Source: Variovorax paradoxus
GTDB taxonomy: Bacteria; Pseudomonadota; Gammaproteobacteria; Burkholderiales; Burkholderiaceae_C
Reading direction: 5' to 3'
Length of the DNA: 64,000 bases
Assembly (NCBI RefSeq): GCF_024734665.1
Contig: NZ_CP102931.1
Coordinates: 186,001-250,000, forward strand
Part shown: in pieces, positions 42,468 to 56,493 of the stretch
How the letters are laid out: each line of letters starts with the position of its first letter
Position numbering within the stretch: the stretch's first letter is position 1
Made by a program: the position numbers and the translations under genes
Notes under the pieces: generated by a model
What the model saw: only the letters and a program-made list of their open reading frames with translations
The model's database searches: none
What the model was told of the DNA's origin: nothing

Positions 42468-42953
42468 ATGAAAACAATCGCCCGTCAAGACTCGGAGGTC
42501 GCTGAAGACCTCGATGCAGAATTCAAGCCGTTGACCGCCGATGAGGCGCGTGAACTGCGAGCAAAGAACCCTTCGGTCTCCCCATGGCGGGTGATCGCGG
42601 GTCAGTTGGTTGTCGGTCTGGTGGTGGCTCTGGCCGCCTGGGGACTGACGGGGAGGCAAAATCTGGGTTGGTCCGCCGCTTACGGTGCGATCGCGGTGGT
42701 TGTTCCATCAGCGGTTTTCGCGCGCGGGCTGACCGGTCGGTTTTCTTCCTTGAATCCGGGCACTGCGGTGTTCGGATTCTTCCTGTGGGAAATGGTCAAG
42801 ATGGCCTTGTCCGTGGCGATGCTGATCGCCGCGCCAAGGCTGATAACGGCGCTGAGCTGGCCAGCAATGCTGATCGGCCTGGTGGTGACAATGAAGGCGG
42901 CCTGGTTGGCGGTGATGTTCTCGCCCCGGCGCCGGCAACAGAGAGACGAGTAA
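42468..42953 (+). CDS. atpI: ATP synthase subunit I
   Basis: Small membrane protein at the head of F-type ATP synthase operons, thought to assist c-ring assembly. The 161-residue product has four hydrophobic segments ([75 protein letters not shown]) after a 45-residue hydrophilic N-terminus, longer than in E. coli. It is poorly conserved in sequence, so the call rests also on position 4 bases before atpB. Confidence 0.9.
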   Translation: MKTIARQDSEVAEDLDAEFKPLTADEARELRAKNPSVSPWRVIAGQLVVGLVVALAAWGLTGRQNLGWSAAYGAIAVVVPSAVFARGLTGRFSSLNPGTAVFGFFLWEMVKMALSVAMLIAAPRLITALSWPAMLIGLVVTMKAAWLAVMFSPRRRQQRDE

Positions 42954-42957
42954 CGGA

Positions 42958-43827
42958 ATGGCTGCTGAAAACGCTGCGGAACATGGTCAGACCGCGGGTG
43001 AATACATCGTTCACCACTTGACGCACCTGCAAAGCTCCAAGCCCGGAGGTGTTGCTGACTTCTCGGTTTTCAATTTCGACTCGCTCTTTTTCTCGATCAC
43101 GCTCGGCATCCTGGGTTGCTGGCTGCTCTGGCTGGCTGCCCGCAAGGCCACTTCGGGTGTTCCCGGCCGTTTTCAAGCGGCTGTCGAACTGCTCGTCGAA
43201 ATGGTCGACCAGCAGGCCAAGGGCATCGTCCACAACGCCACGAGCCGCAAGTTCGTCGCGCCGCTGGCCCTCACGATCTTCGTGTGGATCTTCCTGCTGA
43301 ACGCAATGGACCTGTTCCCGGTCGATTTGTTCCCGGCAATTTGGGCCAAGATCTTCCACATCGCCGGCGAAGACCCGCACCACGCCTACCTGCGTGTCGT
43401 GCCCACCGCCGACCTCTCGGTGACCATGGGCATGTCGGTGGCCGTGCTGCTGATCTGTATCTACTACAACATCAAGATCAAGGGCGCCGGCGGCTGGATC
43501 CACGAGCTGTTCACCGCACCCTTCGGCAACCACTGGGCGCTGTACCCCTTCAACTTCGCCATGCAGATGATCGAGTTCGTCGCCAAGACGGTCTCGCACG
43601 GCATGCGGTTGTTCGGCAACATGTACGCCGGTGAACTGATCTTCCTGCTGATCGCCCTGATGGGTGGTGCCTGGTCCATGTCGGCCACCGGCATCGGCCT
43701 GGCCATCGGCCACATCATCGCGGGCACGGCCTGGGCCATCTTCCACATCCTGATCATCACGCTGCAAGCCTTCGTGTTCATGATGCTGACGCTGGTCTAC
43801 ATCGGCCAGGCTCACGAGCACCACTGA
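42958..43827 (+). CDS. atpB: ATP synthase F0 subunit a
   Basis: Forms the proton half-channels against the c-ring. The 289-residue product has a His-rich N-terminus ([20 protein letters not shown]) and the essential arginine in [17 protein letters not shown], with the C-terminal [21 protein letters not shown]. Starts 4 bases after atpI. Confidence 0.97.
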   Translation: MAAENAAEHGQTAGEYIVHHLTHLQSSKPGGVADFSVFNFDSLFFSITLGILGCWLLWLAARKATSGVPGRFQAAVELLVEMVDQQAKGIVHNATSRKFVAPLALTIFVWIFLLNAMDLFPVDLFPAIWAKIFHIAGEDPHHAYLRVVPTADLSVTMGMSVAVLLICIYYNIKIKGAGGWIHELFTAPFGNHWALYPFNFAMQMIEFVAKTVSHGMRLFGNMYAGELIFLLIALMGGAWSMSATGIGLAIGHIIAGTAWAIFHILIITLQAFVFMMLTLVYIGQAHEHH

Positions 43828-44151
<324 letters not shown>

Positions 44152-44239
44152 GTCTTTCTCGTCGGACCTGCGTCGTCGTTCCCTAGTCCTCTGGCGTCTA
44201 GCGAATGGCTTCGATTCAATCCCAAAGAGAGGGTGAAAA

Positions 44240-44710
44240 GTGAGCATTACCGGTACCCTGATCGTTCAGATGATCGTGTTCCTGATCCTGGTCGGGTTCA
44301 CGATGAAGTACGTGTGGCCGCCGATCGCGAAAGCGCTGGACGACCGCGCTGCGAAGATCGCCGAAGGCCTCGCTGCCGCCGACAAGGCCAAGTCCGAGCT
44401 GTCCGCCGCCAACAAGCGCGTGGAAGCCGAACTGGGTCAGGCACGCAACGAGTCCGCACAACGTCTTGCCGACGCCGAACGTCGCGCCCAGGCCATCGTT
44501 GAAGAGGCCAAGGCCCGCGCGACCGAGGAAGGCAACAAGATCGTTGCAGCCGCACGCGTCGAAGCCGACCAGCAGGCACTGAAGGCCCGTGAAGCACTGC
44601 GCGAGCAGGTTGCCGCACTGGCCGTCAAGGGCGCAGAGCAGATTCTGCGCAAGGAAGTGAATGCAGGCGTTCACGCCGATTTGCTCGCCCGTCTGCAGAC
44701 CGAACTCTGA
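44240..44710 (+). CDS. atpF: ATP synthase F0 subunit b
   Basis: Peripheral stalk subunit of 156 residues: one N-terminal membrane helix ([20 protein letters not shown]) followed by [19 protein letters not shown] and a long charged coiled coil. The start is GTG 44240 with GAGGG upstream. It lies 88 bases after atpE; the gap shows no hairpin or promoter I could support. Confidence 0.96.
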   Translation: MSITGTLIVQMIVFLILVGFTMKYVWPPIAKALDDRAAKIAEGLAAADKAKSELSAANKRVEAELGQARNESAQRLADAERRAQAIVEEAKARATEEGNKIVAAARVEADQQALKAREALREQVAALAVKGAEQILRKEVNAGVHADLLARLQTEL

Positions 44711-44718
44711 TAGAAGCC

Positions 44719-45249
44719 ATGGCAGAACTCGCCACCATTGCACGCCCCTACGCCGAGGCGCTCTTCAAGGCGTCGTCGTCCGACGTCGCCGGTACCAGCG
44801 CCTGGCTCGAAAAGATTGCCGCCATCGCGGCCAATCCGGAGCTCCAGCAGTTCGCCGACAACCCGAAGGCCACGGCCGAACAGGTGATCGGCGTGGTCGC
44901 CGGTGCATTCGGTGCACCGTTGGCCGCTCCTGCCCAGAACTTCCTGGGTGCGCTCCTCGAGAACGGGCGCTTTTCGGTGCTGCCGGAAATTGCGAAGCAG
45001 TTCCGGGCACTGGCCAACGCGAAGAGCGGTTCGTCCGACGCCGTGGTCTACAGCGCCTTCCCGATCGACGGCCCGGCGCTGGCCAATGTGTCGGCCGCGC
45101 TCGAAAAGCGTTTCGGTCGCAAGCTCCAGGTCACGGTCCAGCAAGAGCCGGAACTGATCGGCGGCATTCGTGTGGTGGTCGGCGACGAGGTGCTCGACAC
45201 CTCCGTCAAAGCGCGCCTTGAACAAATGAAAGTTGCGCTGGCAGCCTGA
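44719..45249 (+). CDS. atpH: ATP synthase F1 subunit delta
   Basis: Connects the F1 head to the b stalk. The 176-residue product opens [14 protein letters not shown] and ends with the conserved [23 protein letters not shown] 44719 lies 8 bases after atpF. Confidence 0.96.
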   Translation: MAELATIARPYAEALFKASSSDVAGTSAWLEKIAAIAANPELQQFADNPKATAEQVIGVVAGAFGAPLAAPAQNFLGALLENGRFSVLPEIAKQFRALANAKSGSSDAVVYSAFPIDGPALANVSAALEKRFGRKLQVTVQQEPELIGGIRVVVGDEVLDTSVKARLEQMKVALAA

Positions 45250-45297
45250 CGGTTTCCAGCCCTCTACTTGTAGCCTCAAAGAAAGAAGGAAAGAGTC

Positions 45298-46851
<1,554 letters not shown>

Positions 46852-46884
46852 TCGACCCCTTGATCGACGCAAGAAGGAGCTCTC

Positions 46885-47760
46885 ATGGCAGCTGGTAAGG
46901 AAATCCGCGGCAAGATCAAATCGGTGGAAAACACCAAGAAGATCACCAAGGCCATGGAAATGGTCTCGGTTTCCAAGATGCGCAAGGCGCAGGAACGCAT
47001 GCGCGCCGCTCGCCCCTACAGCGAAAAGATCCGCAACATCGCAGCCAACCTCGGCAAGGCGAACCCGGAGTACACCCACGCGTTCATGAAGACGACCGAT
47101 GCCAAGGGCGTCGGCTTCATCATCGTGACCAGCGACAAGGGCCTGTGCGGCGGCTTGAACACCAACTTGCTGCGCGCCGTCACCGGCAAGCTGCGCGAAG
47201 CGCAGGCAGCGGGCAACGTGGTCGAGTCGGTCGCCATCGGCAACAAGGGCCTGGGTTTCCTGAATCGCATCGGCGCCCGCGTGGTGGCCCATGTGACGCA
47301 GCTGGGCGACACGCCGCATCTGGACAAGCTCATCGGGCCGGTCAAGACGCTGCTGGACGCCTATGCCGAAGGCAAGCTGTCGGCGGTGTACCTGTGCTAC
47401 ACGAAGTTCATCAACACCATCAAGCAAGAGCCGATGGTGGAGCAACTGCTGCCGCTGAAGGCCGAGACGCTGCAAACCGAGTCGGGTCATCATTCGTGGG
47501 ACTACATCTACGAACCCGACGCGCAAAGCGTGATCGACGAGCTGCTGGTGCGCTACGTGGAATCGCTGGTGTACCAGGCCGTGGCCGAAAACATGGCGTC
47601 CGAACACTCGGCGCGCATGGTGGCCATGAAGGCTGCGACCGACAACGCGGGCAACGTGATCAGCGAACTGAAGCTGGTCTACAACAAGACCCGTCAGGCA
47701 GGCATCACCAAAGAGCTGTCCGAAATCGTGTCCGGCGCGGCCGCGGCCGCAGGCGTTTGA
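46885..47760 (+). CDS. atpG: ATP synthase F1 subunit gamma
   Basis: Central rotor shaft, 291 residues. N-terminal helix [21 protein letters not shown], the conserved [13 protein letters not shown] and the C-terminal [19 protein letters not shown] with a coiled-coil end are present. AAGGAG precedes ATG 46885. In most bacteria atpD would follow directly; here a lipoprotein gene intervenes. Confidence 0.97.
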   Translation: MAAGKEIRGKIKSVENTKKITKAMEMVSVSKMRKAQERMRAARPYSEKIRNIAANLGKANPEYTHAFMKTTDAKGVGFIIVTSDKGLCGGLNTNLLRAVTGKLREAQAAGNVVESVAIGNKGLGFLNRIGARVVAHVTQLGDTPHLDKLIGPVKTLLDAYAEGKLSAVYLCYTKFINTIKQEPMVEQLLPLKAETLQTESGHHSWDYIYEPDAQSVIDELLVRYVESLVYQAVAENMASEHSARMVAMKAATDNAGNVISELKLVYNKTRQAGITKELSEIVSGAAAAAGV

Positions 47761-47850
47761 TTGAGGCAATGCAACAGGCCGCGTTGCTGATCGGATGCGC
47801 TCTGCGCGCCCGGTAACCCAAGGCCTTTATTTAAGGGGACTCTGCGCAAA

Positions 47851-48237
47851 ATGAAGAAGATTCTTGCTCTGGTGGCGATTGCTGCCGCTCTGACTGCCTG
47901 CTCCAAGAAGGAAGAGGCGCCCGCGCCTGCACCGGCTCCCGCTGCTGCACCCGCCGCGCCCGCTCCGGCTCCTGCGCCCGCAGCAGCACCGGCAGCTCCC
48001 GCTGCAGCCCCGACGGCATCGGCCGCCGACCTGCCGCAGGAGTGCAACGACTACCTGGCCAAGGTGCAGACCTGCGTTGGTTCGCAAAGCGGCGCCGCTG
48101 CTGACGCGATGAAGGCCAGCCTCGACCAGACGAAGGCCACCTGGGCTTCAATGGGTGCCGACAAGGCTGCGTTGGGTCAGGCCTGCAAGGCTGCTTCGGA
48201 CGCCTTCGCTGCGCAAGCGACGGCCATGAAGTGCTGA
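47851..48237 (+). CDS. Small Cys-rich lipoprotein inserted between atpG and atpD
   Basis: A 128-residue exported protein. The signal MKKILALVAIAAALTAC ends in a lipobox at Cys17; Lys19/Lys20 follow, then a Pro/Ala linker (about 24-54), and a C-terminal helical domain with four cysteines (65, 75, 112, 128) that could form two disulfides. It recalls small lipoproteins of the DUF5339 kind, but I am not certain. A ribosome-binding site (AAGGGG) lies 10 bases before ATG 47851. It is co-oriented with atp genes, 90 bases after atpG and 137 before atpD. A direct role in ATP synthase is not implied by sequence. Confidence 0.78.
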   Translation: MKKILALVAIAAALTACSKKEEAPAPAPAPAAAPAAPAPAPAPAAAPAAPAAAPTASAADLPQECNDYLAKVQTCVGSQSGAAADAMKASLDQTKATWASMGADKAALGQACKAASDAFAAQATAMKC

Positions 48238-48245
48238 TGAACTGA

Positions 48246-49775
<1,530 letters not shown>

Positions 49776-49793
49776 GGCGGCATAGGAACTCAG

Positions 49794-50213
49794 ATGGCAA
49801 ACACCATTCACGTCGACGTGGTCAGCGCGGAAGAGTCGATCTTCTCGGGCGAAGCCAGGTTCGTCGCGCTGCCCGGTGAAGCCGGTGAGCTCGGCATCTA
49901 TCCGCGCCACACTCCGCTGATCACGCGCATCCGCCCTGGTGCAGTGCGCATCGAAACGGCCGACGGCAAGGAAGAGTTCGTCTTCGTGGCCGGCGGCATT
50001 CTCGAAGTGCAGCCCAACGCCGTTACCGTGCTGTCCGACACCGCGATCCGCGGCAAGGACCTCGATGACGAGAAGGCCAACCAGGCCAAGGCCGCCGCCG
50101 AGGAAGCGCTGAAGAACGCGAAGAGCGACATCGACATCGCGATGGCGCAATCGGAGCTGGCTGTTATGGCCGCCCAGATCGCAGCACTGCGCAAGTACCG
50201 CCAGAAGAAGTAA
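49794..50213 (+). CDS. atpC: ATP synthase F1 subunit epsilon
   Basis: Regulatory rotor subunit of 139 residues: beta-sandwich N-domain with [25 protein letters not shown] split by typical loops (first ~85 residues) and a helical hairpin C-domain ([17 protein letters not shown]) that can inhibit hydrolysis. Starts 18 bases after atpD; an intrinsic terminator follows. Confidence 0.97.
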   Translation: MANTIHVDVVSAEESIFSGEARFVALPGEAGELGIYPRHTPLITRIRPGAVRIETADGKEEFVFVAGGILEVQPNAVTVLSDTAIRGKDLDDEKANQAKAAAEEALKNAKSDIDIAMAQSELAVMAAQIAALRKYRQKK

Positions 50214-50239
50214 TCGGCCTTTCCGATTGCTCCGACAAG

Positions 50240-50264
50240 AAGCCGCCTTCGGGCGGCTTTTTTG
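50240..50264 (+). terminator. Intrinsic terminator of the atp operon
   Basis: An 8-bp stem (AAGCCGCC with GGCGGCTT) around the stable tetraloop TTCG is followed by a T-run, 26 bases after the atpC stop. Confidence 0.95.
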
Positions 50265-50410
50265 CGTCTGTACGCTTTCATTCGATCATCTTCGGCTGAA
50301 ACATGGTCGAAGTTCGGCCTTGTCTGGCTGAAGAGCGCCGCCTAGTATTCGCCTTCGTCCAGCAGCCGGGGCTGCGGGCGCAAAGCAAAAGAACACCGGA
50401 GACAAAGCGC

Positions 50411-51613
50411 GTGGCACCCTGGAGTGGCATCACTGCGGACGAAATGCGGCTGCTGGAAACGACCTTCTGGTCGGCCGGCGGTTCGCGCCATGCCATGGCC
50501 GAGCAACTTGGCTTCTCCAAGAGCAAGGCCAACGGGCTGATCGCCGGCCTCGTCGACCAGGGCCTGCTCGCCGAAGCTGGCCTGCAACGCTCATCGGGCG
50601 GCCGTCGCGCCGAAAACCTCCAGCTGCATGCCGGACTCGGCGTGCTCATCGGCATCGACATCGGCGCCACCAGCCTCGACGTGGCCGTGCTTCGGCCCGA
50701 CCTCACCGTGCTCGCTCAGCACGACGAACCCGCCGACGTGCGCGAAGGCCCGGCCGTGGTGCTGGCTCGGGTGCGCACGCTCATGCGCGAGCTGCTGGCC
50801 CGCTGCAACGCGAGCGCCAAGGACGTGCTCGGCATCGGCATCGGCGTGCCCGGCCCCGTCAACTTCGAGATCGGCCAGCTCGTGAATCCGCCGCTGATGC
50901 CCGCATGGGACAGCTTCTCGATCCGCGACTACCTGCGCGAGGACTACGCGGCGCCCGTCTTCGTCGACAACGACGTGAACCTCATGGCGCTCGGCGAACT
51001 GTGGCGCCTCAAGCGTTCGCTGACCAACTTCCTCGTCATCAAGATCGGCACCGGCATTGGCTGCGGCATCGTCTGCCACGGCGAGGTGTACCGTGGCGCG
51101 GCAGGCTCGGCCGGCGACGTGGGCCACATCTGCGTCGACCAGGAAGGCCCGCGCTGCCATTGCGGCAACCTCGGCTGCGTCGAGGCCATGGCCGCCGGCC
51201 CTGCGATCACGCGCATGGCGATGCAGGCCGCCGAGGCCGGTGAAAGCGCGACGCTGGCCGAATGCCTGCGCGTGCACGGGCGCATCGACGCCATCGATGT
51301 GGGCCAGGCCAGCCGCGGCGGCGACACGGCCGCCAACGCCATCATCCAGCGCGCGGGAAGCCTGATCGGGCAGATGCTCGCGTCGGTCGTCAACTTCTTC
51401 AATCCGTCGCATGTGTTCATCGGCGGCGGCATCACGCGCATCGGCCCGCTGTTTCTCGCGGCCGTGCGGCAGAGCGTGTACCAGCGCTCGCTGGCGCTCT
51501 CCACGCGACATCTCGAAATTCAGTACACCCCGCTGGGCATGCAGGGCGGCCTGATCGGTGCCGGCGTGCTTGCGATGCAAGAGACCCTGAAGGCCCGCGG
51601 AGTGGCGCCATGA
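50411..51613 (+). CDS. ROK-family transcriptional regulator (NagC/XylR type)
   Basis: Sugar-responsive repressor of 400 residues. The N-terminal winged helix (about 9-70) with MAEQLGFSKSKANGLIAGLV is followed by an ROK sugar-kinase-like domain: GIDIGATSLDVAVL, GIGVPGPVNF, VDNDVNLMALGEL, and the zinc motif CHCGNLGCVE. I choose GTG 50411 because GGAGAC lies 7 bases upstream; ATG 50303 has no ribosome-binding site and adds 36 untypical residues. Overlaps the ABC ATPase start by 4 bases, so regulator and importer are one operon. Confidence 0.9.
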   Translation: MAPWSGITADEMRLLETTFWSAGGSRHAMAEQLGFSKSKANGLIAGLVDQGLLAEAGLQRSSGGRRAENLQLHAGLGVLIGIDIGATSLDVAVLRPDLTVLAQHDEPADVREGPAVVLARVRTLMRELLARCNASAKDVLGIGIGVPGPVNFEIGQLVNPPLMPAWDSFSIRDYLREDYAAPVFVDNDVNLMALGELWRLKRSLTNFLVIKIGTGIGCGIVCHGEVYRGAAGSAGDVGHICVDQEGPRCHCGNLGCVEAMAAGPAITRMAMQAAEAGESATLAECLRVHGRIDAIDVGQASRGGDTAANAIIQRAGSLIGQMLASVVNFFNPSHVFIGGGITRIGPLFLAAVRQSVYQRSLALSTRHLEIQYTPLGMQGGLIGAGVLAMQETLKARGVAP

Positions 51614-53148
51614 ACGCGGCTGAGAACATCAAGGGCAGCGTCGCTGTCGAGTTCGATGGCGTGGTGAAGGCCTTCGGCCCCGTGCAGGTGCTGCACGGCG
51701 TGAGCTTTGCGCTCGCGCCAGGCCACGTCTACGGACTGCTCGGCGAGAACGGCGCGGGCAAGTCAACACTGATGAAGATCCTGGCTGGCTACGAGCCGCT
51801 GAGCGGTGGCACGCTGAGCGTCAACGCGCAGCCGCAGCAGTTCGCGAGTTCGCGTGATGCCGAAGCGCTGGGCATCGTGCTGATCCACCAGGAGTTCAAT
51901 CTCGCCGAAGACCTGAGCGTGGCGCAGAACATCTTCCTCGGCCACGAGAAGAAGAAAGGCTGGCTGCTCGATGACGCATCGATGGAGCGCGACGCCGCCA
52001 CCGCACTTGCAGCAGTGGGCCTGAACATCGACCCCCGCACCAAGGTGCGAAAGCTCATCGTCGCCGAGAAGCAGCTCGTCGAGATCGCAAAAGCCATCGC
52101 CCGCCGAGCGCGCCTGCTCATCATGGACGAGCCCACCGCCACGTTGACGCCGGGCGAGACCGAGCGCCTGTTCAAGCTCATTGCCCAGCTGCGCGCCGAT
52201 GGCGTGACCATCGTCTACATCTCGCACAAGCTCGACGAAGTGGAGCAGGTGACGGACGAAGTGATCGTCATGCGCGACGGCCGCTTCGTCGCGCGCGCAC
52301 CTACGTCCGAGGTCACACGCCAGCAGATGGCCAACCTCATGGTGGGCCGCGAACTGGCCGACCTGTACCCGCCGCGCGACGTGGTCGTCGCGGCCGACGC
52401 ACCCGCCATGCGCGTGCGCAACTTCAGCGTGCCCAGCTGGGCGCAGGACGCGAGCTTCGAAGTGCGCCCCGGCGAGATCCTCGGCTTCGCGGGCCTCGTC
52501 GGCGCGGGCCGCACCGAGCTCTTCGAAGGCCTGCTCGGCCTGCGCCCCGCGAGCGGCAGCGTCGAGATGCTCGGCAAGCCCGTGCCCCACAACAAGGGCT
52601 GGCGCAACCCGCGCGATGCCGCGAAGCACGGCCTCACCTACCTCAGTGAAGACCGCAAGGGCAAGGGCCTGCACGTCAACTTCGGCCTGCGCCAGAACCT
52701 CACGCTGATGGCGCTCGAACGCTATGCCCAGCCCTGGCTCAAGCCCGATGCCGAGCGCGGCGCGCTGGCCGAGGCAGTGAAGGACTACGGCATCCGCACC
52801 GGTTCGCTCGACGTCAAGGCATCGTCGCTGTCGGGCGGCAACCAGCAGAAGCTCGCGCTTGCAAAAGTGCTTCAGCCGCAGCCCAAGGTGGTGGTGCTCG
52901 ACGAGCCTACGCGTGGCGTCGATGTGGGCGCCAAGCGCGACATCTATTTCCTGATCCAGCGACTCGCCCGCGAAGGGCTCGCGGTGATCGTCGTCTCGTC
53001 GGAGTTGATGGAGCTGATCGGCCTGTGCCACCGCGTCGCGGTGATGCGCGCGGGCCGCCTCGTTGCCACGCTCGACGCGGACCATCTGACTGAAGAGGAG
53101 CTCATCGCTCATGCCACCGGAACAGCCAACACCACCGCAGACGCTTGA
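51610..53148 (+). CDS. Sugar ABC transporter ATPase with two nucleotide-binding domains (RbsA-like)
   Basis: Energises a CUT2-type sugar importer. The 512-residue product has two ABC domains: the first with Walker [16 protein letters not shown] and Walker [13 protein letters not shown]; the second with the degenerate [13 protein letters not shown] and signature [15 protein letters not shown] plus [13 protein letters not shown]. This duplicated, half-degenerate layout is specific to ribose/xylose/arabinose-type systems. Translationally coupled to the ROK gene. Confidence 0.95.
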   Translation: MNAAENIKGSVAVEFDGVVKAFGPVQVLHGVSFALAPGHVYGLLGENGAGKSTLMKILAGYEPLSGGTLSVNAQPQQFASSRDAEALGIVLIHQEFNLAEDLSVAQNIFLGHEKKKGWLLDDASMERDAATALAAVGLNIDPRTKVRKLIVAEKQLVEIAKAIARRARLLIMDEPTATLTPGETERLFKLIAQLRADGVTIVYISHKLDEVEQVTDEVIVMRDGRFVARAPTSEVTRQQMANLMVGRELADLYPPRDVVVAADAPAMRVRNFSVPSWAQDASFEVRPGEILGFAGLVGAGRTELFEGLLGLRPASGSVEMLGKPVPHNKGWRNPRDAAKHGLTYLSEDRKGKGLHVNFGLRQNLTLMALERYAQPWLKPDAERGALAEAVKDYGIRTGSLDVKASSLSGGNQQKLALAKVLQPQPKVVVLDEPTRGVDVGAKRDIYFLIQRLAREGLAVIVVSSELMELIGLCHRVAVMRAGRLVATLDADHLTEEELIAHATGTANTTADA

Positions 53149-54142
53149 AGCCGCGCAGCAGCAGCACCGCAGCGAGGCCAAGCCGGGCTGGGTGCAGCGC
53201 CTGCACGGGCTCGGCCCGGTCATCGGCCTCGTGCTGCTGTGCATCGCCGGCACGCTGCTGAACGGCGACTTCGCGACCCTCGACAACGCAATGAACGTGC
53301 TCACGCGCACAGCCTTCATCGGCATCATCGCGGTGGGCATGTGCTTCGTGATCATCTCGGGCGGCATCGACCTGTCGGTGGGCTCGATGGCCGCGCTCAT
53401 CGCGGGCAGCGTGATCATGTTCATCAACTGGGCCGGGCCGGCCTCGGGCTCGCCGCTGCTCGCGGTGGTGATGGGGGCGGTGCTGGCGGTGGTGCTCGGT
53501 GCGGTGTTCGGCCTTGCGCATGGCCTGCTCATCACCAAGGGCCGCATCGAGCCCTTCATCGTGACGCTGGGCACGCTCGGCATCTTCCGCGCGTACCTCA
53601 CGTACTTTGCCGACGGCGGCGCGCTCACGCTCGACAACGACCTGTCGGACCTCTATGCACCGGTGTACTACGCGAGCCTTGCGGGCATCCCGGTGCCGGT
53701 TTGGGTGTTCGTGATCGTCGCGGTCATCGGCGGCGTGATCCTCAACCGCACGGCCTACGGGCGCTACGTGCAGGCCATCGGCTCGAACGAACAGGTTGCG
53801 CGCTATGCGGCCGTGGACGTCGACCGCGTGAAGATCCTCACCTACGTGCTGCTCGGTGTGTGCGTGGGCATTGCCACGCTGCTGTACGTGCCGCGCCTGG
53901 GCTCGGCCTCTCCGACCACCGGCCTGCTGTGGGAGCTCGAAGCTATCGCCGCGGTGATCGTCGGCGGCACCGCGCTCAAGGGCGGCGCGGGCAGCATCAC
54001 GGGCACCGTGGTGGGCGCGATCCTGCTCTCGGTCATCAGCAACATCCTGAACCTCACCAGCATCATCAGCGTGTACCTGAATGCTGCCGTGCAGGGCTTC
54101 GTGATCATCATCGTCGCGTTCCTTCAGCGAGGACGCCGCTAA
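53111..54142 (+). CDS. Sugar ABC transporter permease (RbsC-like)
   Basis: Membrane component of the importer, 343 residues with about nine to ten helices. The family motif [19 protein letters not shown] and the EAA-like loop [19 protein letters not shown] are clear, along with [18 protein letters not shown]. Its start overlaps the ATPase gene by 38 bases, with GAGGAG upstream. The N-terminal 25 residues are hydrophilic and Gln-rich. Confidence 0.95.
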   Translation: MPPEQPTPPQTLEAAQQQHRSEAKPGWVQRLHGLGPVIGLVLLCIAGTLLNGDFATLDNAMNVLTRTAFIGIIAVGMCFVIISGGIDLSVGSMAALIAGSVIMFINWAGPASGSPLLAVVMGAVLAVVLGAVFGLAHGLLITKGRIEPFIVTLGTLGIFRAYLTYFADGGALTLDNDLSDLYAPVYYASLAGIPVPVWVFVIVAVIGGVILNRTAYGRYVQAIGSNEQVARYAAVDVDRVKILTYVLLGVCVGIATLLYVPRLGSASPTTGLLWELEAIAAVIVGGTALKGGAGSITGTVVGAILLSVISNILNLTSIISVYLNAAVQGFVIIIVAFLQRGRR

Positions 54143-54185
54143 TCCCTTTCCCGTTCGTTCCATCAACCACAAGGAGACACCCAGC

Positions 54186-55148
54186 ATGACGACTTTCACC
54201 CGACGCCTCGCACTCACGGCAGTTGCCGCCGCAGCGTTCGCCAGCCTGCCTGCGCTTGCCGCGGAAAAGGTCAACCTCGGCGTTTCGATTCCCGCGGCCA
54301 CGCACAGCTTCATGGGCGGCATCAACTACTGGGCCAACCAGGCGAAGAAAGACCTGGAGAAGGAACACAAGGACCTGAAGATCACGATCAAGACAGCTGC
54401 CAACGCGCCAGAGCAGGCCAACCAGCTGCAAGACCTGTCGACCGTCACCAAGATCAACGCGCTGGTCGTGTTCCCCTTCGAATCGGCTGCGCTGACCAAG
54501 CCTGTCGCGCAGGTCAAGGCCAAGGGCGCCTACGTCACTGTGGTCGACCGCGGCCTCACCGACACCAGTGCACAAGATGCCTACGTGGCCGGCGACAACA
54601 CGGCGTTCGGCAAGATCCCGGCCGAGTACATCGTGAAGCAGCTGAACGGCAAGGGCAACGTGGTGGCGCTGCGCGGCATCGCGACCACGCTCGACAACGA
54701 GCGCATGGACGCCTTCAACGCCGTGCTCAAGGGAAGCCCCGACATCAAGCTGCTCGATGCCAAGTACGCCAACTGGAACCGCGACGACGCCTTCAAGGTC
54801 ACGCAGGACTACCTGACGCGCTTCAAGAGCATCGACGCCATCTGGGCCGCCGACGACGACATGGCCGTGGGCGTGCTCAAGGCCATCGAGCAGGCCAAGC
54901 GCGACGATATCAAGATCATCTTCGGCGGCGCGGGCGCCAAGGGCATGGTCAAGACCATCATGGACGGCAAGGACAAGCGCATCACGGCCGACGTGAGCTA
55001 CTCGCCGAAGTTCATCTACGACGCGATCAAGCTGACGGCCGAGGCACGCCTGAAGGGCGAGAAGCTGCCGGCGACGACGATCATTCCTTCGGTGCTGATC
55101 ACGAAGGACAACGCCAAGGACTTCTACCACCCGAACTCGCCGTTCTGA
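54186..55148 (+). CDS. Sugar ABC transporter substrate-binding protein (RbsB-like)
   Basis: Periplasmic binding protein of 320 residues with signal peptide (1-25, ending LPALA-A). The mature part [21 protein letters not shown] fits the periplasmic binding protein type 1 fold; ligand-site words include [20 protein letters not shown] and [25 protein letters not shown] precedes ATG 54186. Ligand unknown; pentose, polyol or similar is plausible. Confidence 0.94.
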   Translation: MTTFTRRLALTAVAAAAFASLPALAAEKVNLGVSIPAATHSFMGGINYWANQAKKDLEKEHKDLKITIKTAANAPEQANQLQDLSTVTKINALVVFPFESAALTKPVAQVKAKGAYVTVVDRGLTDTSAQDAYVAGDNTAFGKIPAEYIVKQLNGKGNVVALRGIATTLDNERMDAFNAVLKGSPDIKLLDAKYANWNRDDAFKVTQDYLTRFKSIDAIWAADDDMAVGVLKAIEQAKRDDIKIIFGGAGAKGMVKTIMDGKDKRITADVSYSPKFIYDAIKLTAEARLKGEKLPATTIIPSVLITKDNAKDFYHPNSPF

Positions 55149-55166
55149 CGGTCGCCTTGCCTTGCT

Positions 55167-55200
55167 CCCTCTCCCCTCGGGGAGAGGGTTGGGGTGAGGG
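55167..55200 (+). repeat. REP-like element, left copy
   Basis: Starts CCCTCTCCCC and ends GGGGTGAGGG, with an internal short stem CTCTCCCC-TC-GGGGAGAG. It resembles a widespread proteobacterial intergenic repeat. An inverted copy lies at 55243-55275. Confidence 0.75.
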
Positions 55201-55242
55201 CCGACGGCGATGGCAAAGGCTGTGCGCGCGCAAGCGCCGATG

Positions 55243-55275
55243 CCCTCACCCTAGCCCTCTCCCAGAGGGAGAGGG
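55243..55275 (-). repeat. REP-like element, right copy (inverted)
   Basis: Starts CCCTCACCCT and ends AGGGAGAGGG; its reverse complement aligns along the whole length with 55167-55200 (one-base length difference, a few substitutions). The pair with a 42-base spacer would fold into a long hairpin between the binding-protein and dehydrogenase genes. Confidence 0.75.
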
Positions 55276-55304
55276 AACAGTTTCAGGAAATACCGAGACG
55301 ATTG

Positions 55305-56468
55305 ATGACCGACACACCTCTGCGCAAGCTCCGCTACGCTATGGTCGGCGGTGGCCGCGACGCCTTCATCGGCGGCGTGCACCGCAAGGCCATGGCGCTC
55401 GACGGCCAGATCGAGCTCGTGGCCGGCGCGCTGTCGTCGAGCCCGGACAAGGCGCGCGCCTCGGGCCGCGACCTCGGCCTGGCCGACGACCGCAACTACG
55501 GCGACTGGCAGGCGCTGCTGTCCGACGAGCTGAAGCGCCCGGCGGGCGAGCGCATCGACTTCGTGTCGATCGTCACGCCCAACCATGTGCACTTTCCGGT
55601 GGCACAGGCCTTTGCCGAAGCGGGCTTCCACGTGGTGTGCGACAAGCCGCTGGTGCACACCCGCGAGCAGGCCGATGCGCTGGTCGCGACCGTGGCGAAG
55701 CAGGGCACGGTGTTCGGCGTTACCTACAACTACACCGGCTATCCGATGGTGCGGCAGGCGCGCGAGATGGTGCGCTCGGGCCAGATCGGCGAGGTGCGCA
55801 AGGTCGTCGTCGAATACAACCAGGGCTGGCTTGCGAGCCATGTCGAAGGTGGCACCAACAAGCAGGCCGACTGGCGCACCGACCCCGCACGCAGCGGCGC
55901 GGCCGGTGCCGTCGGCGACATCGGCTCGCACGCCGAGAACCTCGTGGCCACCGTCACCGGACTGCAGATCGAAAGCCTGTGCGCCGACCTCGGCGCGCTG
56001 GTGCCGGGACGCATGCTCGACGACGACGGCAGCCTGCTGCTGCGCTTCGAGGGCGGTGCGCGCGGCGTGCTCATCGCTTCGCAGATCAACACCGGGCTGG
56101 AGAACGACCTGCGCCTGCGCGTGTCGGGCACGCTGGGCACGCTCGAATGGCGCCAGGAGCAGCCGAGCCGGCTGGTGCATCTGCCGCATGACGGGCCCCT
56201 GCGCGTGCTGACGCGCGGCGCGTCGTGGCTGTGCGAATCGGCGCAGCGTGCGAGCCGGCTGCCGGCGGGGCATCCTGAAGGCTTCATCGAGGCTTTTGCG
56301 AATGTTTATATGGGCGTGGCGGCGGACATCCGCGCCCGGCTCGCGGGCCAGCCGGCCGATCCGCTGGATGCCGACTACCCGCGCGTGGAAGACGGCGCGC
56401 GTGGGGTGCGCTTCATCGAACGCACGGTGGCTTCGTCGAAAAGCGAATTAAAGTGGACGCCCTGGTAG
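55305..56468 (+). CDS. Gfo/Idh/MocA-family sugar dehydrogenase
   Basis: NAD(P)-dependent oxidoreductase of 387 residues. Rossmann motif [19 protein letters not shown], catalytic lysine in [31 protein letters not shown] and [12 protein letters not shown] are typical of the subgroup often found with CUT2 sugar importers (for example ThuB-like). ATG 55305 lies just after the REP pair, which separates it from the importer genes by 156 bases; read-through would be needed for co-expression. Substrate unknown, probably the imported sugar. Confidence 0.88.
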   Translation: MTDTPLRKLRYAMVGGGRDAFIGGVHRKAMALDGQIELVAGALSSSPDKARASGRDLGLADDRNYGDWQALLSDELKRPAGERIDFVSIVTPNHVHFPVAQAFAEAGFHVVCDKPLVHTREQADALVATVAKQGTVFGVTYNYTGYPMVRQAREMVRSGQIGEVRKVVVEYNQGWLASHVEGGTNKQADWRTDPARSGAAGAVGDIGSHAENLVATVTGLQIESLCADLGALVPGRMLDDDGSLLLRFEGGARGVLIASQINTGLENDLRLRVSGTLGTLEWRQEQPSRLVHLPHDGPLRVLTRGASWLCESAQRASRLPAGHPEGFIEAFANVYMGVAADIRARLAGQPADPLDADYPRVEDGARGVRFIERTVASSKSELKWTPW

Positions 56469-56493
56469 CGCGCAGCGCGCTGCACAGGCCTCC

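Noticed and set aside
50303..50410. Upstream ATG for the ROK regulator
   Set aside because: No ribosome-binding site and untypical residues; GTG 50411 has GGAGAC at proper spacing and starts at the winged helix.
55167..55275. CRISPR-like repeats
   Set aside because: Only two copies, inverted, with a single spacer; this is a REP-type pair.
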